A stretch of DNA of 64,000 nt from DAOUJI01 sp965219565. Lineage in GTDB: Bacteria > Chloroflexota > Dehalococcoidia > Lucifugimonadales > JAGWBF01. The stretch spans positions 3,117,807 through 3,181,806 of the forward strand of contig OZ244780.1 of assembly GCA_965219565.1 (NCBI GenBank), in the 5' to 3' direction. Position 1 is the stretch's first letter. Each line of letters starts with the position of its first letter. The translations under genes and the position numbers were made by a program. Positions 57,537-64,000 of this stretch are shown one piece after another. The notes beneath the pieces are model-generated. The model had not been told where the DNA came from, searched no databases, and saw only the letters and a list, made by a program, of their open reading frames with translations.

Positions 57537-58439
57537 ATGAATACGTTTAAGACCTTTTTCCTGATGCTCGTTATGACTGGCATTCTACTGGTCGCAGGCC
57601 TGTTCTGGGGCGGCCTCACGGGCATTATCGTCATGCTGGTCATAGCTTTGGCCATCAACTTCTTCTCTTACTGGTTCAGCGACAAGATGGCCCTGAAGAT
57701 GGCCCACGCCCATGAAGTCACTCCGGAAACGGACCCAGACCTTCACGCCATTGTCGACCAGCAGGCGTACCTGGCCAACATCCCTAAACCCAAGGTGTAC
57801 GTAATCGAGAGCGATTCGCCCAACGCATTCGCCACGGGGAGGAATCCCAAGAATGCCGCAATAGCGGTGACTACGGGAATCCGCCGTATATTGACCAAGG
57901 ACGAGCTGGGCAGTGTCATCGCTCACGAACTGGCCCACGTGGGGAATCGGGATACGTTGATAATGAGCATGGTGGCCACCATCGCTATGGCCATAAGCTT
58001 GATTGCGATGGTCGCCCAATTCGCCATGCTATTCGGCGGGTTTGGCCGCGGCGGCGGCCGCGGCGGCCATCCGATGGTGGGAATCATCGGGCTGCTGGTG
58101 GTGGCAATCGTGTTGCCCTTAGCAGCCACTGTCGTGCGTCTGGCCATATCCAGGGCTCGGGAATATCAGGCCGACAGCACGGGCGCCAAGACCTCGGGAC
58201 AGCCACACGCACTGGCCTCCGCATTGGAGAAGCTGGAGATGGGTTCGCAAATCCGGCCCATGAAGGTGTCCGAGGGCGCGGCGCACCTCTTCATAGTCAA
58301 CCCTCTTGGAGACACTCGGCGTCGCGATCATGGCCAGGTCCAGGCCCTGGGCGGCGGCGGATTCTCCCGCCTGTTCTCAACGCACCCTCCCATCCAGGAG
58401 AGGGCAAAGCGGCTACGAGCAATGAGGACGGGCTGGTAG
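57537..58439 (+). CDS. htpX: heat-shock membrane metalloprotease HtpX
   Basis: 300 residues, M48-type inner-membrane zinc protease for quality control of membrane proteins. Two N-terminal helices (FKTFFLMLVMTGILLVAGLF and GIIVMLVIALAINFFSYWF), HELAHVGNRD near residue 130 with the zinc-binding HEXXH, two further helices with a Gly/Arg-rich loop (GGFGRGGGRGGHP), then AREYQADSTGA with the third ligand Glu. ATG 57537 is chosen over the frame start at 57513 because of GGAAGGA 9 bp upstream and the family N-terminus MNTFKTF. The following epimerase gene begins 4 bp after the stop. Confidence 0.94.
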   Translation: MNTFKTFFLMLVMTGILLVAGLFWGGLTGIIVMLVIALAINFFSYWFSDKMALKMAHAHEVTPETDPDLHAIVDQQAYLANIPKPKVYVIESDSPNAFATGRNPKNAAIAVTTGIRRILTKDELGSVIAHELAHVGNRDTLIMSMVATIAMAISLIAMVAQFAMLFGGFGRGGGRGGHPMVGIIGLLVVAIVLPLAATVVRLAISRAREYQADSTGAKTSGQPHALASALEKLEMGSQIRPMKVSEGAAHLFIVNPLGDTRRRDHGQVQALGGGGFSRLFSTHPPIQERAKRLRAMRTGW

Positions 58440-58443
58440 ACAA

Positions 58444-59400
58444 GTGATTCCTGGAACCATATTGGTGACCGGCGGAGCTGGTTTTATCGGCTCCCATCTC
58501 GTTGACAGATTGGTCTCCGAAGGGCATAACGTCGTCGTCGTGGATGACCTGAGCGGAGGAAAACTGCGCAACCAGAATAAAGGCGCCGTGTTTTACCACG
58601 CCAACGTCGCCGACCCGGCCCTGACCGAGGTGTTCGAGCGGGAGAAACCCTACATCGTCTGCCACCATGCCGCACAGGTCGGGCTGGTGAACTCGATGAA
58701 GGACCCGGTGGGTGACGCTGAGGTCAACGTTCTCGGAACGGTAAGACTGCTGGACCTGTCCCGTCAGTACGGCGTGGAGAAGTTCGTCTTCTCTTCACCG
58801 GCCAACAACGTGTATGGGGACATTCAGTATCTTCCCTGCGACGAGGCCCATCCAATAAACCCCGACACTCCCTTTGGTTTGTCCAAGAGGGTGGCGGAAG
58901 AATACGTTGTCCTCTTTAGCCAGATGTACCGGCTAAACTACGCCATCCTCCGGTTTGGCAACATCTTTGGGCCTCGCCAGAATTCCACCGGCGGGTCCGG
59001 AGTGGTGTCCATTTTCATCAAGGCCATGATGGAAGGGAAGCAGCCCCGGATATTCGGCGACGGCGAGCAAGAAAGAGACTTTCTCTACGTGGATGACGCG
59101 GTGGAAGCAAACATTCTGGCCATAGAGGGAGGGCGGGGCATATACAACGTGGGCGCTGGGGAAAGCACATCCATCAATCGCCTCTTCGACCTGCTCAAGG
59201 ACATTTTGAGATACAAGTGGAGGCCCATATACGGCCCCGCCCGACCAGGTGAGCTCAGAAAAATCATCCTCGACAGCAGCCGTATCACCAATGAGCTCGG
59301 ATGGAGACCCAACGTGGAAATGGCCGAGGGTCTGGCCCGAACCGTAGACTACTTCAGAAGCTCAGAAGAAATCCTGCCTGCCTACGGAGCGAGGGGCTGA
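58444..59400 (+). CDS. NAD-dependent sugar-nucleotide epimerase/dehydratase (GalE-like)
   Basis: 318 residues of the extended SDR family. N-terminal ILVTGGAGFIGSHLVDRLV with TGXXGXXG, VVVDDLSGG, and NNVYG replacing the usual Ser-rich loop (FSSPANNVYGD); here the expected SSxA/SSAAVYG motif reads SSPANNVYG. The catalytic Tyr and Lys are not in the standard YxxxK form: PFGLSKRVAEEYV puts Phe or Gly where Tyr is expected, so activity may be altered. Lower half NIFGPRQNSTGGSGVVSIFI and FLYVDDAVEA are typical of UDP-glucose 4-epimerases. GTG start 4 bp after htpX; the thioredoxin reductase start is 1 bp from the stop. Confidence 0.85.
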   Translation: MIPGTILVTGGAGFIGSHLVDRLVSEGHNVVVVDDLSGGKLRNQNKGAVFYHANVADPALTEVFEREKPYIVCHHAAQVGLVNSMKDPVGDAEVNVLGTVRLLDLSRQYGVEKFVFSSPANNVYGDIQYLPCDEAHPINPDTPFGLSKRVAEEYVVLFSQMYRLNYAILRFGNIFGPRQNSTGGSGVVSIFIKAMMEGKQPRIFGDGEQERDFLYVDDAVEANILAIEGGRGIYNVGAGESTSINRLFDLLKDILRYKWRPIYGPARPGELRKIILDSSRITNELGWRPNVEMAEGLARTVDYFRSSEEILPAYGARG

Positions 59401-59401
59401 C

Positions 59402-60334
59402 GTGGGGAACGCAGACTACGACGTGGTAATAGTCGGCGGCGGAGCGGCCGGACTAAGCGCAGCGCTTTACGCGGGAAGAGCAAGTCTCAAGACGCTGATG
59501 CTGGAAAAGCTGGGCTGCGGCGGCCAGATTCTGCTCACCGGGGCAATCGAGAACTACCCCGGCTTTCCTGAGGGGATTCTGGGACCCCAGCTCTCTCAAC
59601 AAATGTGCGACCAGGCCAGCAGATACGGGGCTGAGATACGCTATGAAGAAGTCGAGTCGCTGGAGGACCTCAGTCAGCCCATCAAGACCGTCAGCACCTC
59701 CGACAGAGCATACACCGCCAGCGCCGTTATCGTAACGGCAGGGGGCTCTCACAAGAAGCTGGGCATTCCCGGAGAAGAGGAATTTTCCGGCAGGGGCGTG
59801 TCATACTGCGCAGTGTGCGACGCCAATTTCTTCCGCGGTGAGAACGTGGTGGTGATTGGAGGCGGCGACGCCGCTATGGACGAAGGCAACTACCTTTCAT
59901 CCATAGTCAACAAGGTCACCGTGATACATCGCAGGGACCAGCTTCGAGCCAGCCCCATCCTACAGGAGAGGTCCTTCTCAAATCCCAAGATGGAGTTCCT
60001 GTGGAGCCACGTGGTCGAGGAAATCAAGGGAAGCGAAATTGTAGATGCGGCAAGAGTAAAGGACCTGAAGACGGGTGCAGTCTATGACTATCCAACTTCG
60101 GCCGCTTTCATCTACATAGGGTTCACCCCGAACATAGACTTTCTCCAGGGGCAGCTGGAATTGGACGAGTCTGGGTGTATAGTAACCGACATTGCCATGG
60201 CCGCGTCCAAGCCGGGGGTTTTCGCTGCCGGGGACATCCGTTCGGGGTCTTTCAGGCAGCTCGGCTCCGCAGTGGGAGACGGAATAACCGCCGCGCTGTC
60301 CGCTTACCACTACATCCAGAACGCTGGGGGTTAA
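59402..60334 (+). CDS. trxB: thioredoxin reductase-like flavoprotein (TrxB)
   Basis: 310 residues, NADPH:thioredoxin reductase. FAD motif VIVGGGAAGLSAALYAGR, redox pair CAVCDANFF near residue 138 (classical CATCDG becomes CAVCDA), NADPH motif VIGGGDAAMDEGNYLSS and HRRDQLRASPILQER, and the FAD end GVFAAGDIRSGSFRQLGSAVGDG. GTG 59402 overlaps the epimerase stop to within 1 bp. Cotranscription with htpX and an epimerase is unexpected; the three may be a stress-response unit. A perfect hairpin follows the stop. Confidence 0.93.
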   Translation: MGNADYDVVIVGGGAAGLSAALYAGRASLKTLMLEKLGCGGQILLTGAIENYPGFPEGILGPQLSQQMCDQASRYGAEIRYEEVESLEDLSQPIKTVSTSDRAYTASAVIVTAGGSHKKLGIPGEEEFSGRGVSYCAVCDANFFRGENVVVIGGGDAAMDEGNYLSSIVNKVTVIHRRDQLRASPILQERSFSNPKMEFLWSHVVEEIKGSEIVDAARVKDLKTGAVYDYPTSAAFIYIGFTPNIDFLQGQLELDESGCIVTDIAMAASKPGVFAAGDIRSGSFRQLGSAVGDGITAALSAYHYIQNAGG

Positions 60335-60383
60335 GGCCCCAGCGCCCCAGAATCCCCAGACACCAACTGGTTGAGAAAAAGTG

Positions 60384-60413
60384 AGAGGGCCGGTCATGCA
60401 TGACCGGCCCTCT
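60384..60413. terminator. perfect 30-nt palindromic terminator
   Basis: AGAGGGCCGGTCATG at 60384-60398 is followed by its exact complement to 60413, between the convergent trxB and NHL genes. An A5 tract at 60376-60380 becomes a U-run after the hairpin for the leftward NHL transcript; for trxB the downstream TTCCATATGGTTTT is a weaker U-rich tail. Confidence 0.75.
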
Positions 60414-60438
60414 TCCATATGGTTTTGCGAAATAACGC

Positions 60439-61500
60439 TTACAGGTTGAACTGTGCGTCCAGGAAGTCCTTGTGCTTCTGGTAAATCTGAATGCGTGGAG
60501 CGATGGTCTCCAGCACGTAGATGAAGCCGTCATCGTCCACGTTGACGGCCACAGGACCCCGGAAATAGACCTCCTTGGATACGTCGGCCCGCTTCCGTGC
60601 TTTCTGGTAGTCAGGATTGGCGTCCACGCGGCCAGAGGCGGTGCCGGACAGCTTGTCGGCGTCACCCACAAATGCGGAGATATAGTCGCCCTCAGCGTCG
60701 TACATGTTCAGGCGGTGGTTCTTCCAGTCCACCACGTATATGTCTCCCTCGGCGTCAACGGCCACGGAAGAAGGCCGCTGCATCTCCCCAGGTCCGGTGC
60801 CTGGACCGTAACCGATCGTGGCAATGAAGCCGCCGTCAGGGCCGAACTTCTGGACACGGTCGTTCTTCCAGTCGGCGACGTAGGCGTTGTTGCCGTTGTC
60901 TACGCATATCCCCCATGGCATGTTCAATTCTCCGGGCCCGGAGCCGTAGGAACCGAACTTGGACAGGAATTGACCGTCCTTGGTGAACCTCTGCACCCGG
61001 TGGTTATGGCTGTCCACCACCAACAGGTTGCTGTCTTTGTCAAAGGCCAGACCGGAGGGTCCATTGAGCTCTCCGTCACCAGTGGAGCCTCCCTGAATCT
61101 TCTTCAGGTAAAGTCCAGCCCCAAACCCCGGCAGGCCAGCCAGCTCGCCAGCGCCCTGGTCGTCGTTGCCCCAACTGGTCTGCAGCTCGCCGTCCTTGTT
61201 GAATATGAAAATCCGGTCCGCGTAGTCGTCAGAGACGTATATGTTCTCGTCGGCGTCCAACTCGATGGACGAGGGAAACTTGCTCTGCGCGTCGGCAAAA
61301 AGAGGACCGCGGTTTTCCCAAACCGGCTTTTCATCCAGGGTGGCCTTGATAAGTCCGTGGGTCACGAAGAACTCAAACCCCCGCTGGGCGACGTTCAGCG
61401 TCCTGTTGGGACCGATGACAAAGTCCGAAGCCCACTGCCAGTTGCCGCCAATGCAACGGTCGTAGTCATACACGCGGCCAGCTATTTGTTTGGTAAGCAT
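60439..61500 (-). CDS. NHL-repeat beta-propeller protein, copy 1
   Basis: 353 residues made of about six NHL repeats, for example LAFDKDSNLLVVDSHNHRVQ, ICVDNGNNAYVADWKNDRVQ, VAVDAEGDIYVVDWKNHRLN and VAVNVDDDGFIYVLETIAPR, giving a full propeller. No signal peptide or membrane segment, so it is probably cytoplasmic or exported by another route. NHL proteins bind ligands or peptides, or act as lyases; nothing here fixes a function. The ATG start is preceded by a GAGAGAGACAAA tract. Its neighbour at 61560 is a close paralogue, 59 bp upstream. It ends in the same IYQKHKDFLDAQFNL-type tail as its partner. Confidence 0.85.
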   Translation of the reverse strand: MLTKQIAGRVYDYDRCIGGNWQWASDFVIGPNRTLNVAQRGFEFFVTHGLIKATLDEKPVWENRGPLFADAQSKFPSSIELDADENIYVSDDYADRIFIFNKDGELQTSWGNDDQGAGELAGLPGFGAGLYLKKIQGGSTGDGELNGPSGLAFDKDSNLLVVDSHNHRVQRFTKDGQFLSKFGSYGSGPGELNMPWGICVDNGNNAYVADWKNDRVQKFGPDGGFIATIGYGPGTGPGEMQRPSSVAVDAEGDIYVVDWKNHRLNMYDAEGDYISAFVGDADKLSGTASGRVDANPDYQKARKRADVSKEVYFRGPVAVNVDDDGFIYVLETIAPRIQIYQKHKDFLDAQFNL

Positions 61501-61559
61501 TTTGTCTCTCTCACGCTCCTTAAAGTCTTCTTGCCGGTGATTCGGGGTGGTGTGGACGC

Positions 61560-62621
61560 TTACAAGTTGAACTGAGCGTCCACGAAGTCCCCGTGCTTCT
61601 GGTATATCTGGATGCGAGGGGCGATGGTCTCCAACACGTAGATGAAGCCGTCGTCGTCCAGGTTCACCGCCACAGGACTTCGGAAGAAGGGTTCCTTGGA
61701 CAGGTCGGCTCGTTTCCGTGCTTTGATGTAGTCGGGGTTGACGTCGACTCTCGACTTAGACGTTTTGGACAGTTCGGTGGCGTCTCCTGAGAAGGAGGTG
61801 ACGAAGTCTCCCTCAGCGTCGTATATGTTGACGCGGTCGTTCTTCCAGTCCACGACGTAGACATCCCCGTCCCTGTCCACGCCCACGTTGGCGGGACGGG
61901 AAAGTTGGCCCGGATCTGTGCCCGACCCGTAGCCGACACTGGCGATATGGTTGCCTTCAGGCGAGAATTTCTGCACCCGGTCGTTCTTCCAGTCAGCCAC
62001 ATAAATGTTCTGGGCCTGGTCGACGCTGATGCCCCAGGGGTGGTTCAGTTCTCCCGGCCCACTGCCGTAAGAACCGAACTTGGAGATGAACTGGCCATCC
62101 TTGGTGAACTTCTGAACCCGGTGGTTGTAGGAGTCCACGACAAGCAGGTTGCCGTCGGCGTCAAAGGCCAACCCGGCCGGACCGTTCAGTTGGCCGTCCC
62201 CGTTGGAACCGCCATTCAGCTTCTTGAGGTACAGGCCGGCGCCGAATCCAGGAAGCCCCGCTACTTCGCCTTCACCTTCGTCGTTGTTTCCCCAAGAGGT
62301 CAGCAATTCTCCGTCTTTGTTGAAGACGAATATGCGGTCGACGTAGTCGTCGGCGACGTAGATGTTCTCGTCTTGGTCCAGTTCGATGGCGCTGGGGAAA
62401 CGGCATTTTCCGTCTCCGAACAGCGGTCCCTTGTTCTCCCACACAGGCTCTTCACTAAGCGAGGTCTTCAACAGCCCGTGGTTACCGAAGAACTCGAACC
62501 CTCTCTGGGCAATGTACACGCTGCCTCCCGGGCTGAGGGCGAAATCGCAAGCCCAGAGGAAGTTTCCGCCTATGCAGTGGTCGTAGTCGTACACGCGACC
62601 AGCGACGTATTGTGTCAGCAT
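61560..62621 (-). CDS. NHL-repeat beta-propeller protein, copy 2
   Basis: 353 residues, the same length as copy 1, with the same start (VAGRVYDYDHCIGGNFLWACDF) and end (IYQKHGDFVDAQFNL). The pair is an in-place tandem duplication kept in frame and at equal length. Differences cluster at loop positions between strands (EGNHIASVGYGSGTDPGQL against DGGFIATIGYGPGTGPGEM), so ligand preference may differ. ATG start with AAAGGG 7 bp upstream. Upstream lie a hairpin at 62704-62738 and the DUF1501 gene. Confidence 0.85.
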   Translation of the reverse strand: MLTQYVAGRVYDYDHCIGGNFLWACDFALSPGGSVYIAQRGFEFFGNHGLLKTSLSEEPVWENKGPLFGDGKCRFPSAIELDQDENIYVADDYVDRIFVFNKDGELLTSWGNNDEGEGEVAGLPGFGAGLYLKKLNGGSNGDGQLNGPAGLAFDADGNLLVVDSYNHRVQKFTKDGQFISKFGSYGSGPGELNHPWGISVDQAQNIYVADWKNDRVQKFSPEGNHIASVGYGSGTDPGQLSRPANVGVDRDGDVYVVDWKNDRVNIYDAEGDFVTSFSGDATELSKTSKSRVDVNPDYIKARKRADLSKEPFFRSPVAVNLDDDGFIYVLETIAPRIQIYQKHGDFVDAQFNL

Positions 62622-62703
62622 ATCGCAGCCCTTTCAGGTTATTGCTTCCGTGATGACCTAGCGGTTCCGGAACTTCCGGTTGTCCTGCCACAGAAAGCCA
62701 GCA

Positions 62704-62738
62704 GGGGAACCGGGGGACTTGCGCCTCCCCGGTTCCCC
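62704..62738. terminator. hairpin between DUF1501 and NHL genes
   Basis: GGGGAACCGGGG at 62704-62715 pairs exactly with CCCCGGTTCCCC at 62727-62738 around an 11-nt loop, in the 176-bp gap between the DUF1501 stop and the NHL copy 2 start. A T6 run lies 17 bp further on the plus strand and none close on the leftward transcript, so termination is plausible but not certain. Confidence 0.4.
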
Positions 62739-62797
62739 CGAAGTTTCGGATCGATTTTTTGCCTGAGCTCCGCCCGTGGGCGGATGATTCTTAGGAC

Positions 62798-63925
62798 TTA
62801 CTTCTTGATGAAGGCCGGAGCCTCGAAGTTTCCGCCGACGATGGGGGCGGCCTCGATGTTCATCCAGTCTTCCAAGATGGTGGAGTACACGCCGCGGAAG
62901 TCCACGTTGGGCACCAAGTCTCCAAACTGAAGGTCCTCAGGCTTGCGGGACGGGTACTCGCTGTGGTATCCGGCCGCTACCGGGTCGCCTATTGCGACGG
63001 CCAGTCCGCCAGCGCCGTGGTCGGTGCCGGAGCCGTTGTCCTTCACCCGCCTGCCGAACTCGGAGAACATGAACACCACCACGTTGTCGGCGGCGTCGTG
63101 CTCTTGAAGGTCGGCGTAGAAGTCCCGCACTGCGTGGGAGACATCCGTCCACAGCTGGGCGTGGGCGCCGAGCTGGGTGGCGTGGGTGTCAAAGCTGCCG
63201 TGCTGCGTGTAGAAGATGCGGGTGCCGAAACCGGCCAGGTGGACCTGAGCGATGTCTCGCATCTTGCGGCCTATGGAACTGCCGTGGTACTCGACGTTGG
63301 ACTCGTATATGTCCGGGGCAGTCCGCAGAATGTCGGCGCCCTTGAGCGCGTCCAGACCGGTCATGCTCAGGTAGTCCATCGTGTAGCCCGTGCCGATGGC
63401 AGGGGCGTACATGCGCTCGAACCGCTCCAGGGCGACTTGCCGCTGCTGGTCTTCCAGACCGGTCAGGATTCCGTAGGTGGCGAGGTCGGATACGGAAGCG
63501 ACGGATACGCCGGGCTTGGCCAGGGCGCGGGGCAGGCCGTTCCCGAAGTTGACCGAGGAGAGCACGTTTTCCTTGTTGGGGTCGATCTGCTGGGTGGCGT
63601 GTCCCAGCCAGCCTTCGGTGGCTACCTTGTCCGGCTCACAGGTGTGCCAGATGTCCATGGCGCGGAAGTGGGAGCGCGGGGAGTTGGGGAAGCCGACACC
63701 GTGGATGAAGGCGACCTTGCCCATGTCCCAAAGCTCCTTCATGGGTCCCATGGAAGGGTGGAGGGAGAACTCGTCGTCTATCGGGAGCATCTCCTCGTCC
63801 TTGATCCCAACCATCTTCCGGTTGTCATGGTAGAGGGGGTCGTTGTGGGGTATCAGGGTGTTGAAGTAGTCATTCCCGCCGGTTAGCTGCAGGATGACCA
63901 GGATCGGGTCTTTCTTGTCGGTCAC
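62798..63925 (-). CDS. DUF1501-family protein
   Basis: 375 residues of the alkaline-phosphatase-fold DUF1501 family, recognised by VILQLTGGNDYFNTLIPHND, FIHGVGFPNSPRSHFRAMDIWHTC, RIFYTQHGSFDTHATQLG and VFMFSEFGRRVKDNGSGTDHGAGGL. Most members carry a Tat signal for export; here the GTG start behind GGAGG leads straight into TDKKDPILVILQLTGG, so no signal is encoded unless translation begins upstream. The family often sits beside a DUF1800 gene, whose end may be the fragment at 63969-64000. The exact reaction is unknown. Confidence 0.87.
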   Translation of the reverse strand: MTDKKDPILVILQLTGGNDYFNTLIPHNDPLYHDNRKMVGIKDEEMLPIDDEFSLHPSMGPMKELWDMGKVAFIHGVGFPNSPRSHFRAMDIWHTCEPDKVATEGWLGHATQQIDPNKENVLSSVNFGNGLPRALAKPGVSVASVSDLATYGILTGLEDQQRQVALERFERMYAPAIGTGYTMDYLSMTGLDALKGADILRTAPDIYESNVEYHGSSIGRKMRDIAQVHLAGFGTRIFYTQHGSFDTHATQLGAHAQLWTDVSHAVRDFYADLQEHDAADNVVVFMFSEFGRRVKDNGSGTDHGAGGLAVAIGDPVAAGYHSEYPSRKPEDLQFGDLVPNVDFRGVYSTILEDWMNIEAAPIVGGNFEAPAFIKK

Positions 63926-63968
63926 GATATTCCTCCTTTTCTTGGTTCCCTTGTCTTTTCCAGTGCGC

Positions 63969-64000
63969 CTAGCCGAATTGGTACTCTCTCGAGGAGGCTA
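63969..64000 (-). CDS. possible 3' end of a DUF1800-type gene
   Basis: Ten codons at the window edge end in SSREYQFG before TAG (63969-63971), the kind of C-terminal sequence (S-EYQY) seen on DUF1800 proteins that accompany DUF1501 genes. Too short to be sure; the next window upstream on this strand would decide. Confidence 0.3.
   Translation of the reverse strand, partial: ASSREYQFG

Noticed and set aside
60472..63886. Long forward frames opposite the NHL and DUF1501 genes
   Set aside because: Antisense shadows of genes with recognised domains and ribosome-binding sites.
1..64000. tRNA, rRNA, SRP RNA and riboswitch signatures
   Set aside because: No T-loop, anticodon or ribosomal motifs were recognised on reading both strands; a covariance-model scan would be needed to exclude short RNAs.

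Overview
The window is GC-rich bacterial chromosome, densely coding on both strands, with frequent GTG and TTG starts. Its mix of genes includes tandem short-chain dehydrogenases (SDRs), three luciferase-like flavin monooxygenases, family I and family III CoA-transferases, an ArsA/GET3-type ATPase, NHL propellers and a DUF1501 protein, on a normal bacterial housekeeping core. This mix suggests a heterotrophic Chloroflexota of the Dehalococcoidia/SAR202 type living on oxidised, recalcitrant organic compounds. That placement is inferred from gene content; no rRNA, tRNA or other phylogenetic marker settles it, and no prophage or CRISPR array was seen.

Layout. 1-5.3 kb: late purine synthesis (purF, purM, purH) and a family 2 glycosyltransferase. 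5.1-8.2 kb: an accessory patch with a 54-residue unknown protein, the C-terminal stump of a restriction-modification enzyme, a GmrSD-type DUF262/DUF1524 protein and about 600 bp of apparently degenerate DNA. 8.2-17 kb: a quinone oxidoreductase, an SbcC/Rad50 ATPase, a rearranged CoA-transferase cluster (A subunit, B-A fusion, separate B subunit) and a DAO-type flavoprotein. 17-21 kb: ffh, an unknown gene, a flavin monooxygenase and a VOC protein.

21.2-29.9 kb is the most striking part. Nine paralogous SDRs and one beta-hydroxyacid dehydrogenase lie head to tail on one strand, most of the wider gaps holding palindromic repeats. A strong sigma-70-like promoter precedes the first gene. A compact type I restriction system (HsdR plus a fused HsdM-HsdS) follows 24 bp after the last SDR. 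35-42 kb carries more catabolic genes: a carboxymuconolactone-decarboxylase-fold protein, two flavin monooxygenases, and a run of CaiB-type CoA-transferase, ThDP-dependent decarboxylase and 10-formyl-THF hydrolase-like protein that resembles an oxalate/formyl-CoA one-carbon route.

42-50 kb holds an MMPL exporter and a replication/repair operon read leftward (ybeY, dnaX, ybaB, recR, recO, biotin carrier protein). 49.4-64 kb holds an ArsA-type ATPase with two tiny unknown genes, a secreted HEXXH protein, an EF-G-like GTPase, a ChlI/MoxR-type AAA+ ATPase, an IS3 transposase remnant, htpX, a sugar-nucleotide epimerase, thioredoxin reductase, two tandem NHL-repeat proteins and a DUF1501 protein.

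At least three families of short interspersed repeats are scattered through intergenic DNA, especially around the duplicated dehydrogenases. They are plausible substrates for the recombination that made the array.
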